Shown: positions 26,801 to 33,446 of the stretch, one piece after another
Position numbering within the stretch: the first letter of the stretch is position 1
Layout of the letters: each line of letters begins with the position of its first letter
NCBI GenBank assembly: GCA_027008645.1
Contig: JALVEE010000067.1
Coordinates: 1 to 40,066 of the forward strand
Direction: 5' to 3'
Length of the DNA: 40,066 bases
From: Saprospiraceae bacterium
Lineage (GTDB): Bacteria > Bacteroidota > Bacteroidia > Chitinophagales > Saprospiraceae
Made by a program: the position numbers and the translations under genes
The notes under the pieces: generated by a model
Seen by the model: the letters and a program-made list of their open reading frames with translations, nothing else
Told to the model about the DNA's origin: nothing
Database searches by the model: none

Positions 26801-28128
26801 ATGATATGGCAACTTTGACAGAAAAAGGTTGCGATGAGGATAGCGGCGATGCCGGTCAGTATGGCTGGAATTCAATAGCGCAGGTTTACGGTTTGACTGC
26901 TGGAAATACTTATTATGTTCAAGTTGACGGTTATAATGATAAGGATGGTGAATTTCAAATTCAAATAAAAAAGATATGTCCTAATAACCTTGTCGTATTG
27001 CCTGCAGCATCTACATCTACTACTTCAACTGCAAGTTGTATTGATGGAGATTGGACACACTTTTATGATGGTACAAATATCCTTCTTTCCTTGAAGCTTG
27101 GGTCTTCAGGTGCAGTGATTACGGATGTGACAGTTGATCCTGACGGTGCTACAGATGCTCAATGGTTTGCTAATGATGCTGATGGATTCCCTAGTGTTGC
27201 AGGGGAAACAGGAGCTGCATTTATGAAAAGAAAATGGAATGTAAATGCTTCTACTCAACCTAGTTCAGATGTAGGAGTAAGATTTTATTATACTGATGAT
27301 GAATTTGATGCAGTAAATACTGTACTAACTAATAATGGTGGTACTGCATTGACAGGTAAAAATGGAATGGATTTCTATAAGGTTACTTCAGGTGAAGATC
27401 CGTTCAATATTAGTCCCGGTGGAATTGCTCAAGGTGATTATGAGTTGATTCAACATGGTGCTGCAGCGGGTATCAATACATGGGTTGACGGTACATTTGG
27501 AACTGAAAATTATGCTGAATTTAATGTTGCAGGATTTTCAGGTGGTGGTGCAGGATCCGGTTCTGCCGGTAAATCTATACCTATTGAGTTGTTATCATTT
27601 ACAGGTTATGCTGATAAGGATGCGAATGTATTAAATTGGTCAACATTGTCTGAAATTAATACATCAATGTTCTATGTCGAGCGAAGTGAGATTGGAAAGG
27701 AATGGGATGTTGTGGCAAAAGTTGAGGCTTCCGGTAATAGCTTATCAAAGAGAGATTATCAGGTTAAGGATAAAGAGCCTGTAACTAAAGCTTTCTATAG
27801 ATTGCGTTCAGTAGATAGAGATGGTAAATATACTATATCAAGAGTAATCACAATAGAGAGAAAGGAAACAGGATTGAGACTAAATGCTGTTTATCCTAAT
27901 CCAAATAATGGTAATTTTGTTGTGAACTTGACATCACTACCCGGAGAAAAAGGACAAATTGTATTGATAAATGCACTTGGCATTAAGGTATATACCAAAG
28001 AACTTAACACCAAAGGGGGAAGGACAATTGAGAAAATCAATGTCAATCAACTTCCAAACGGTGTTTATACCCTGATGTTAGAGCAAAATAGCGATATTAT
28101 CACAAAGAGGATTGTGATAAGTAAGTAA
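23839..28128 (+). CDS. Large fibronectin-III protein with T9SS type A sorting tail
   Basis: This 1429-residue protein is a predicted cell-surface or secreted cargo of the type IX system. A signal peptide ends V-D-A-Q at residue 22. Next come a beta-sandwich, a fibronectin-III unit from about 198, a MAM/jelly-roll-like domain at about 294-448, a second Fn3 from 449, two repeats starting A-N-D-D-C at about 542 and 680 (lectin- or PPC-like), a third Fn3 from 813, a further A-N-D repeat from 907, and a linker with S-I-P-I-E-L-L-S-F near 1245. The last 80 residues are a type A sorting domain: Y-P-N-P-N-N-G-N-F, then L-P-N-G-V-Y-T-L and a basic end K-R-I-V-I-S-K. PorU, encoded upstream, would be expected to process it. 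The ligand is unknown; adhesion is an inference from the domain types. Confidence 0.88.
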   Translation: MKKLLLFLFFAFFALSWQVDAQVTIGTETATDQGLPIEPYFGYSYSQVIYLQSEIGASGDITTLTWDFAGNSISSSNDWTVYIGHTTKTEFASVSDWVDVSTLTQVFSGTVTVDANDKVVVDITDFTYNNTDNLIIAVDENASGYNGSGDDFYCSSVSSFRGLEFHSDSNNPDPTSPPDGNLKGYIANIVLGGIAQSCPAPSDLTVTNETTSGADLGWTENGSSIHWDLEIGTTGFTPTGTPTDDDVTTNPYTWSGGNAATTYDYYVRADCGADNSDVSGWVGPYTFTTLCNAFTATYSENFDAVSTPDLPLCWSKIVDATSTYAAVETTTTNNSAPNGARLYNSSDNAATLLLITPEFSDLTSQANQIRFYARGNGYDLIIGTMSDPSDQSTFTSFTTLTLTSSFEEYTVSFSTYTGSDTYIAFKHGLGGTYRTIYIDDFNYEPIPACPSPSSQAESNMTATTVDLSWQENGTASSWDIELGTTGFSPTGTPTQSGVTNPYTYGGLTANTTYDWYVRADCGGGSYSNWVGPHTFTLVPPPANDDCDGAYMLTVNSDLNCGSTTNGTVEGATQSPEDASACGGTEDDDVWFKFVATATEHKIELLNAAGSTTDLYHSVWEGTCPGGLTLVSGTCSDPNSQTVSGLTIGNTYFIRVYTWTSTGGQNTTFDVCVGTPPQPPANDDCSGAIALTVGNPGDCPTNQVTTDATSATADGNTSCDNSGENIGVWYSFVAPATGEVVVNYTAGTATGNPGITIFDACGGAEVAGTCQDNPATLSNITGLTGGTTYYMLLWFDGASAAGSFDICLEDVGACPKPSGQTESNITATSADLDWTENGTATTWDIELGANGFAPTGTPTKMGVTKPYKYDNLTANTSYDWYVRADCGAGSQSVWEGPHTFTTSPPPPANDMLCNAIALTVDAAPATYTNTSSTGETGEPNGSCWYGTTTMESVWFSFVAPNTGSVEVTTDFDTPLNDTHIAIYEVGDCNDMATLTEKGCDEDSGDAGQYGWNSIAQVYGLTAGNTYYVQVDGYNDKDGEFQIQIKKICPNNLVVLPAASTSTTSTASCIDGDWTHFYDGTNILLSLKLGSSGAVITDVTVDPDGATDAQWFANDADGFPSVAGETGAAFMKRKWNVNASTQPSSDVGVRFYYTDDEFDAVNTVLTNNGGTALTGKNGMDFYKVTSGEDPFNISPGGIAQGDYELIQHGAAAGINTWVDGTFGTENYAEFNVAGFSGGGAGSGSAGKSIPIELLSFTGYADKDANVLNWSTLSEINTSMFYVERSEIGKEWDVVAKVEASGNSLSKRDYQVKDKEPVTKAFYRLRSVDRDGKYTISRVITIERKETGLRLNAVYPNPNNGNFVVNLTSLPGEKGQIVLINALGIKVYTKELNTKGGRTIEKINVNQLPNGVYTLMLEQNSDIITKRIVISK

Positions 28129-28151
28129 GAGAGTTTTAATAATGATATGAA

Positions 28152-28181
28152 GGAGTCCGGTGAGAACCGGACTCTTTTTTT
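28152..28181. terminator. Terminator between sorting-domain protein and FtsE-like gene
   Basis: GAGTCCGGT at 28153-28161 pairs perfectly with ACCGGACTC at 28166-28174, followed by T7. It directly precedes the end of the opposing gene and may serve both. Confidence 0.88.
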
Positions 28182-28183
28182 GT

Positions 28184-28876
28184 TTAATCTATACTTTGTA
28201 GATGACCGTCTTTACAAAGATAAGTCAGTGCAGGAAATTTTTCGACAATTCTCATATCGTGGGTGGCAAATATTACAGCAGTTTGATTCTGATATGCTAT
28301 TTTTTTAATGAGGTACATCAGTTCATCAGCAGAATTCATATCAAGGCTACCTGTCGGTTCATCTGCGACTATCAATTTAGGGTAGTTTAAAAGTGCTCTG
28401 GCAATGGCAACCCTTTGCTGTTCACCTCCTGACAGTTCGAATATACTGCTTTTGATTTTATTTGATAGTCCTATATCCGATAGCACTTCCTTTATGCGCA
28501 ATAATCTCTTGTCTTTGTCTTTCCAATCGAGAGCTCTGAGACTATAATCCAGATTTTGATGTACATTCCAAGATTTTATGAGATTGAATTGCTGAAAAAT
28601 CATTCCCAATTTTCGTCTGAATATATATTTATTTTCGTATGTCAATTTTTTTATATCCTGATCGACAACAATTCCTGTTCCTTTTTTTAAGGGTAATTCC
28701 CCGTAAATGGTTTTTAGTAAACTGCTTTTTCCACTTCCGGTTTTGCCGATAAGGTAAGTAAATTCCGCTTCTTTAATATTCAAATTTACATCTTGAAGAA
28801 TTAGACTTTCTCCCTGATAGATATCGGCGTTTTTAAGACTGATGATATTTTTGATATTTAATCCAAGGACTTCCAT
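28184..28876 (-). CDS. ABC transporter ATPase, FtsE/LolD-like
   Basis: This is an ATP-binding subunit of the MacB/FtsE/LolD branch, which drives mechanical work on a membrane partner. The 230 residues include Walker A G-K-T-G-S-G-K-S at 44-51, Q-loop Gln95, the signature L-S-G-G-E-Q-Q-R at 148-155, Walker B L-I-V-A-D-E-P-T-G from 168, and the switch His in F-A-T-H-D. The closest type is FtsE, the division ATPase that pairs with FtsX to control peptidoglycan hydrolases. Bacteroidota often encode FtsE away from FtsX, and no permease is in this window, so the partner is inferred. It lies 13 bases after the HAD gene and probably shares its transcript. Confidence 0.85.
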   Translation of the reverse strand: MEVLGLNIKNIISLKNADIYQGESLILQDVNLNIKEAEFTYLIGKTGSGKSSLLKTIYGELPLKKGTGIVVDQDIKKLTYENKYIFRRKLGMIFQQFNLIKSWNVHQNLDYSLRALDWKDKDKRLLRIKEVLSDIGLSNKIKSSIFELSGGEQQRVAIARALLNYPKLIVADEPTGSLDMNSADELMYLIKKIAYQNQTAVIFATHDMRIVEKFPALTYLCKDGHLQSID

Positions 28877-28889
28877 TTTTTCTTGTGTT

Positions 28890-29576
28890 TTATTCGATTA
28901 TTTTTTTCAATTGATTTATATCTTGAATTTCAAAATCGGTAAATTCTTGTTGGTCATTTTCCAATAAATGGGGATTGAACCAGCATGTATCAAATCCGTA
29001 TTTTTTTCCTCCCCTGACATCTGCAATATTATTATCACCAACTACCAAATATTCAGATTTGTCTAAATTCCCTGTTTTTTTGTGAACAAATCTAAAGTAT
29101 TCTTTATTGGGTTTGGATAGTCCCATTTCCCCTGAAATAAATACACCATCGAATATATTTTTTATCCTGCATTTGTTAAACCGGGGTCTTTGCACCTCTT
29201 TCATTCCATTTGTGATAATTGCCATTTTGATATTTCCTGCCAATGAGAGAAGAAATTGCTCTGTACCATCGATAAGTTTTGAGTATTTGATAAGATTACT
29301 GATAAATTTGGTATTGAAGTCATCCAAATTTACATTTTGAATATTAAGATTGTCAAATAAAACCTTGAATCGCTCGGTTTTAATTTCATCATGAGTGATT
29401 TTGTTTTCGTCAAAAGCCTGCCATATTTTATTATTCAATTGTGTAAAAACAGGAAACAAATCATCGTGGTATTCCAATCCGAATTCTTCAAAAGTATATC
29501 TCAATGCATTCCTTTGCGAATGAGTGAAATCAAAGAGGGTATTGTCAGCATCAAATAGTATCCAAGTGTATTTCAT
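28890..29576 (-). CDS. yjjG: HAD hydrolase, YjjG-type nucleotidase
   Basis: This is a haloacid-dehalogenase-type phosphatase. YjjG relatives dephosphorylate pyrimidine nucleoside monophosphates, including non-standard ones. The 228-residue product has motif I D-A-D-N-T (Asp9 nucleophile, Asp11), motif II T-N-G, motif III Lys in L-S-K-P-N and motif IV G-D-N-N-I-A-D. The helical cap with L-F-P-V-F-T-Q-L-N-N-K-I-W fits the YjjG family rather than phosphoglycolate phosphatases. The substrate here is unproven. It sits between a DoxX-like gene (12 bases upstream) and the FtsE-like gene, most likely one operon. Confidence 0.83.
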   Translation of the reverse strand: MKYTWILFDADNTLFDFTHSQRNALRYTFEEFGLEYHDDLFPVFTQLNNKIWQAFDENKITHDEIKTERFKVLFDNLNIQNVNLDDFNTKFISNLIKYSKLIDGTEQFLLSLAGNIKMAIITNGMKEVQRPRFNKCRIKNIFDGVFISGEMGLSKPNKEYFRFVHKKTGNLDKSEYLVVGDNNIADVRGGKKYGFDTCWFNPHLLENDQQEFTDFEIQDINQLKKIIE

Positions 29577-29588
29577 TGCAATTTGTTT

Positions 29589-30005
29589 TTAACCCGGGAG
29601 CCTCATTACATAAAACAATCTTTTTATACTGTATTTTCCCGGTTTGTTGACTATAAGCAGGAGTAATCCACCTATTATAGCCAGATTTTTCATAAAATTT
29701 ATCAATTGTATCCTCACTACATCCTTGGGGACATCCCAAAATGAGTAAAAGATAACAGTGTATGGAATAATGTATGCAAGCAGTAATATCGCACCTATAT
29801 TGGAATAATATCCTATTAGCACTAATGTCGCCCCTAATATTAGGAATACAATGATGCTTGTCAGAAGCAAATCTTGCTTCCAAGTAATACCGTACTTTGT
29901 CATCGTCTCTTTTGTTTGGCTAAATAGCAAAAAGGAATCAAATGCCTCATAATAGAACATAATAGCTATAAATATCCTCGCAATGAGATCGGTTGTATTT
30001 TTCAT
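29589..30005 (-). CDS. DoxX-family integral membrane protein
   Basis: This 138-residue inner-membrane protein has four hydrophobic segments at roughly residues 5-25, 46-68, 70-88 and 104-122, the usual layout of the DoxX/SURF4-like family. The pieces I-A-R-I-F-I-A-I-M-F-Y near the start and N-F-M-K-N-L-A-I-I-G-G-L-L-L-L near the end are typical. Family members have been linked to redox or thiosulfate metabolism, but for most the role is unknown. It is the first gene of a compact minus-strand cluster with the HAD and FtsE-like genes. I see no clear promoter box in the 130 bases upstream. Confidence 0.8.
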   Translation of the reverse strand: MKNTTDLIARIFIAIMFYYEAFDSFLLFSQTKETMTKYGITWKQDLLLTSIIVFLILGATLVLIGYYSNIGAILLLAYIIPYTVIFYSFWDVPKDVVRIQLINFMKNLAIIGGLLLLIVNKPGKYSIKRLFYVMRLPG

Positions 30006-30090
30006 TCAAATAATTTAATTATATGATGTCGTCTTTTAAAAAAGCGAATAGTGCGTACGAAGATACTATTTTTATACTATAATTGTTAAA

Positions 30091-30106
30091 TATTTTTGTA
30101 ATTTTG
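30091..30106 (+). promoter_or_regulatory. Tandem -7 boxes before the barrel gene at 30146
   Basis: TATTTTTG at 30091-30098 and TAATTTTG at 30099-30106 both match TAnnTTTG and abut each other. No TTTG -33 box is found at standard spacing for either. Confidence 0.35.
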
Positions 30107-30145
30107 AAGTTGAACTTGTATGATTAATAAAAAAAGTTGTTGCTT

Positions 30146-30832
30146 ATGCATTTTTATAAAAGGATTTTATTAGTTTCATTTCTTTTCTTTTCTTCACAAG
30201 TGATGAAATCTCAAATAGGTATAGATTTTATTGCAAATAAAAATAAATTTGCAAGTTGGAATGATGTGATTTATGAGTATTCGGACAATCAGGATAAAAT
30301 ATTTGAATATTCATTTGGTGGAGGCATCAATTATTGGTTTAGATTAAGAGATTTTAGACTTGAATTTACTCCCGGTGTATATTATTTGTATTCTGATTTT
30401 AAATTGAATGATGTAAATCGACACTTTAAGTATATTTCGCATGTAATAGGAATAGAATTTGATGCAAATGTTTATCCTTTTGACTTTATAAGGAGAACTT
30501 ATGAGAGAGATTGCCCGACGTTTTCAAATGGAAATGATTGGTTGAAAAAGAGTTTTTTTGTGCAATTTTCACCAGGCATTTTTGGTGTCGCAAGAGAGAT
30601 TCAAGATGCACCTGAGAAGGTGAGTGTAAAAAATATCGCCGGTAAATTTGATTTCGGAATAGGTGTTGATATGAAATTAACACGACATATTATTGTAGCA
30701 CCTATAATAAAATATGGAATTGATATAGGGGATAAATGGGATGGGTTTTCAGAGTTTCATAGCCAAAATAGCTTTAATGACGGAACCTCAAATTCGTATT
30801 TGTCATTGACTTTGGCCTTTTACTTGAAATAA
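30146..30832 (+). CDS. Outer-membrane beta-barrel protein (type PorT-like)
   Basis: This 228-residue probable outer-membrane barrel has a signal peptide M-H-F-Y-K-R-I-L-L-V-S-F-L-F-F-S-S-Q-V-M and K-S-Q after it. Alternating aromatic and glycine residues follow (F-G-G-G-I-N-Y-W-F, L-E-F-T-P-G-V-Y-Y-L-Y, V-Q-F-S-P-G-I-F-G-V), and it closes with the strand S-Y-L-S-L-T-L-A-F-Y-L-K. The pattern of G-G-G-I-N-Y-W followed by P-G-V-Y-Y recalls the PorT-like barrel fold, but I would not claim the T9SS component PorT. The frame reaches a TTG at 30137; the ATG at 30146 gives a better signal peptide. It is divergent from the DoxX cluster and monocistronic as far as I can see. Confidence 0.7.
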   Translation: MHFYKRILLVSFLFFSSQVMKSQIGIDFIANKNKFASWNDVIYEYSDNQDKIFEYSFGGGINYWFRLRDFRLEFTPGVYYLYSDFKLNDVNRHFKYISHVIGIEFDANVYPFDFIRRTYERDCPTFSNGNDWLKKSFFVQFSPGIFGVAREIQDAPEKVSVKNIAGKFDFGIGVDMKLTRHIIVAPIIKYGIDIGDKWDGFSEFHSQNSFNDGTSNSYLSLTLAFYLK

Positions 30833-30900
30833 GCTTTTAGTTCACAAAGAAATGATTGTTTTAATCATCAAAGATTCCATGTGACAATGAGTATAATATA

Positions 30901-31054
30901 AAAATTAAACACATGAAACGAGCAAGATTTTTATTAATCATAAAATACACAAAAGTGTATGATAAAAAAAATCTTGCGAGAGCAAAGCGGTTACATGGGT
31001 GCAGATTTTTTTTTGCATCTTTTATTAACAAAAAAAATTAAACACATGAAACGA
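30901..31054 (+). promoter_or_regulatory. Leader with direct repeat, hairpin and 42-codon ORF before the LdcA-like gene
   Basis: A 21-base sequence containing AATTAAACACATGAAACG occurs at 30901-30921 and again at 31034-31054, where it spans the start codon of the carboxypeptidase. Between the copies lies an imperfect hairpin from 30922 to 30977: outer stem GCAAGATTTTT/AAAAATCTTGC, inner parts ATCAT/ATGAT and TACAC/GTGTA. The ATG in the first copy (30913) opens a 42-codon frame that ends with TAA at 31039-31041, four bases before the real ATG at 31046. This could be a leader peptide that couples translation, or the scar of a small insertion or duplication. Codon use of the small ORF is rich in Lys and Phe and looks non-selected. 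Confidence 0.55.
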
Positions 31055-32104
31055 AAAACTTTTAACCGTTTATTGTTAGCCGGAGCCGGTATTGGTGTTG
31101 CCTCTTGTTCAGTACCGCTAAAAGTAGGTGAAGACAAATCTAATACGATAAATGAGCCATTAAAACTTAAACCAAAGAGACTTAAGGCAGGAGACACAAT
31201 TGGTCTTATCGCTCCGGGTAGTGCTTTCAGCGAAGAAGCATATGAGAGAACTATAGAAAATATCGAAAGTTTGGGATTGAATTATAAAAATGCTCAGAAT
31301 TTATTTAAGAGTTACGGTTATGTGGCAGGAACTGATAAAGAGCGAATCGATGATATACACGAGATGTTTGCTGATAAAGAGGTCGATGCTATTTGGTGTG
31401 TCAGGGGAGGCTATGGCACGACCCGGATAATAGAGAATTTGGACTATAAACTTATCAAAAACAATCCCAAAATAATTGTAGGATATAGTGATATTACAGC
31501 TTTGCTCCAAGCGATTCATGTAAGTACCGGACTGATTACTTTTCACGGACCGGTGGGAGCATCGGAATTAACGCCTTATACATTGGAGCAATTTAGAAAA
31601 GTATTATTTGAAAATAAAGAAAAACTAAGGATTCCAATTTATAAAAATGAAGATAGTGAGGATACTGCATTTATTCCCTCAATTATTGTAAAAGGTAAAA
31701 TGCGGGGAGAGTTAATAGGAGGAAACCTTAGTTTGCTGTCATCCTTATCAGGTACAAAATATAATCTTAACTTGAAGGACAAAATAGTGTTTATCGAAGA
31801 TGTGGGCGAGAAGCCCTATCGCATAGACAGAATGTTGACCCAATTGATAAATTCTACCGATATATCAAAATCAGCAGGGATTTTACTTGGTATATTCAAT
31901 GATTGCGATGTAAAACCCGGTACTGAGGGCACACTGCGATTGATGGATACATTAAAAGACAGGCTTGAACCTCTTGGAGTTCCTGTTTTTTATGGATTTT
32001 CTTTTGGTCATATAAAGAATATGTGTACTTTGCCCGTCGGTATTGAAGCGGAATTTGATATGGGAAATAAGGAATTGGTATTATTGGAAAACGCAGTTAT
32101 TTAG
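31046..32104 (+). CDS. LD-carboxypeptidase, S66 family, predicted lipoprotein
   Basis: S66 peptidases such as LdcA remove the terminal D-Ala from murein tetrapeptides during cell-wall recycling. The 352-residue product keeps the catalytic triad: Ser148 in I-V-G-Y-S-D-I-T, Glu251 in V-F-I-E-D and His322 in S-F-G-H. Family pieces I-G-L-I-A-P-G-S and C-V-R-G-G-Y-G are present. The N-terminus M-K-R-K-T-F-N-R-L-L is followed by a lipobox V-A-S-C (Cys21), so it is probably a periplasmic lipoprotein, unlike cytoplasmic E. coli LdcA. The open frame extends to 30959 but overlaps the odd leader; the ATG at 31046 is right for the lipoprotein signal. Four bases later the epimerase gene begins, forming a muropeptide salvage operon. 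Confidence 0.88.
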   Translation: MKRKTFNRLLLAGAGIGVASCSVPLKVGEDKSNTINEPLKLKPKRLKAGDTIGLIAPGSAFSEEAYERTIENIESLGLNYKNAQNLFKSYGYVAGTDKERIDDIHEMFADKEVDAIWCVRGGYGTTRIIENLDYKLIKNNPKIIVGYSDITALLQAIHVSTGLITFHGPVGASELTPYTLEQFRKVLFENKEKLRIPIYKNEDSEDTAFIPSIIVKGKMRGELIGGNLSLLSSLSGTKYNLNLKDKIVFIEDVGEKPYRIDRMLTQLINSTDISKSAGILLGIFNDCDVKPGTEGTLRLMDTLKDRLEPLGVPVFYGFSFGHIKNMCTLPVGIEAEFDMGNKELVLLENAVI

Positions 32105-32108
32105 TAAT

Positions 32109-33134
32109 ATGGTATTGAAGTACAAATCATTTGATTTAACCCTTAAACACACATTCGGTATTGCGAGGAGTTCACATAAGATACAACGCACATTGATTGT
32201 GAGTCTGGAACAGGATGGTTTTACCGGATATGGAGAAGCAGTTGAAAACTCGTATTATGGTTTTACCATTGAAGGTATGATAGCGAGACTTGAAGAGCTA
32301 AGATCTGAGATTGAGAATTATCCATTGGTGAATCCGGAGGAGTTTTGGGACTATATGAATAAATTTTTGGATAAAAACAGGTTTTTGCATTGCGCTATTG
32401 ATATTGCAGCTAATGATCTATATGGTAAAATCAAAGGCAAACCATTGTATGAATTGTGGGGATTGAATACAGATAATATGCCAATGACCAATTATACTAT
32501 TGGTCTTGATAAAATTGATGTGATGATTAGTAAAATGCGTGAATTCCCTTGGCCATTATATAAGATAAAATTAGGTACGGACAAAGATATTGATATAGTA
32601 AGAGCACTGAGGAAATATTCGGATTCAAGGTTCAGGATAGATGCAAATGCATCTTGGAACGTCGAGGAAACTATCGCTAATTCGATTGAGCTAAAAAAAC
32701 TTGGGGTGGAATTTATAGAACAACCGCTTGAAGCAAGAGATTGGAGTGGAATGGAAGAAGTTTATGCTAAAAGCCAATTGCCATTGATAGCGGACGAAGC
32801 TTGCCGAACAGAAGATGACGTGCCAAAATGTGTAAATAGATTTCATGGGATAAATGTAAAATTGGTAAAAGCAGGAGGATTGACACCCGCGAGACGGATG
32901 ATTCTTGAGGCTAAGCAAGTCGGTTTAAAGACTATGGTAGGATGTATGACAGAATCATCGGTTGGAATTGCAGCAGTTGGTCAATTATTACCTTATCTTG
33001 ATTATGTGGATATGGATGGGGCATTACTTCTAAAAAATGATATCGCTAAAACGCATACTATAGTTGATGGAAAAATCACTTTATCTAATTTGCCCGGTAC
33101 AGGAGTTGAAATGAAGACGAAAGATTTATTCTAG
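32109..33134 (+). CDS. L-Ala-D/L-Glu epimerase (enolase superfamily)
   Basis: This enzyme converts the murein dipeptide L-Ala-D-Glu to L-Ala-L-Glu for further breakdown. The 341-residue protein has the muconate-lactonizing fold: catalytic Lys152/Lys154 in Y-K-I-K-L-G, metal ligands Asp178 (R-I-D-A-N), Glu204 (I-E-Q-P-L) and Asp229 (I-A-D-E), second-side Lys254 in N-V-K-L-V-K-A-G-G-L, and the D-M-D-G motif at 301-304 that marks dipeptide epimerases. The open frame reaches back to 32043 inside the upstream gene; the ATG at 32109 gives the family start and a 4-base gap. Pairing with an LD-carboxypeptidase strongly supports the dipeptide substrate, though related dipeptides are possible. Confidence 0.9.
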   Translation: MVLKYKSFDLTLKHTFGIARSSHKIQRTLIVSLEQDGFTGYGEAVENSYYGFTIEGMIARLEELRSEIENYPLVNPEEFWDYMNKFLDKNRFLHCAIDIAANDLYGKIKGKPLYELWGLNTDNMPMTNYTIGLDKIDVMISKMREFPWPLYKIKLGTDKDIDIVRALRKYSDSRFRIDANASWNVEETIANSIELKKLGVEFIEQPLEARDWSGMEEVYAKSQLPLIADEACRTEDDVPKCVNRFHGINVKLVKAGGLTPARRMILEAKQVGLKTMVGCMTESSVGIAAVGQLLPYLDYVDMDGALLLKNDIAKTHTIVDGKITLSNLPGTGVEMKTKDLF

Positions 33135-33189
33135 AAGTTTTGTCTTTTGTATTCCGTTATTTCGTTCCAAAATCATAACTTTTTATTTA

Positions 33190-33445
33190 GACCCCACCTC
33201 ACTCCTCCCTTACAAGTAGGGCTGGACAGTTCTATCTTGCTTTTGCTATACTCGCCTCCCAACCTCCTAAAGGAAGTGCATCAACCCGCACTTTATCAAT
33301 GCCTTGAAATTGCATGTGAATTTCCCCTTTTGGGGATTAAGTGGCAAGTTATTGCAGAACTGTACAACCCTGCCCTTACAAGGGTCTTTGTGAGGGCAGA
33401 GTCGGGGATGAGTGCTAAAACCGGAATCAGTTCTCTCATGAGAGA
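33190..33445. repeat. Hairpin-rich intergenic element
   Basis: The 312 bases between the epimerase and the opposing 604-residue gene are clearly richer in G+C than the genes around them and hold several stems: AAGTGC/GCACTT at 33274-33293, CCCC/GGGG at 33324-33335, a 12-pair stem with one G-T pair at 33370-33399 (CTGCCCTTACAA with TTGTGAGGGCAG), and the perfect palindrome CTCTCATGAGAG at 33433-33444. A plus-strand frame runs through it but has no family likeness. The composition recalls degenerate CT-rich intergenic repeats common in Bacteroidota. Part of it may terminate either gene, since no ordinary terminator is seen for the epimerase. Confidence 0.5.
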
Positions 33446-33446
33446 T

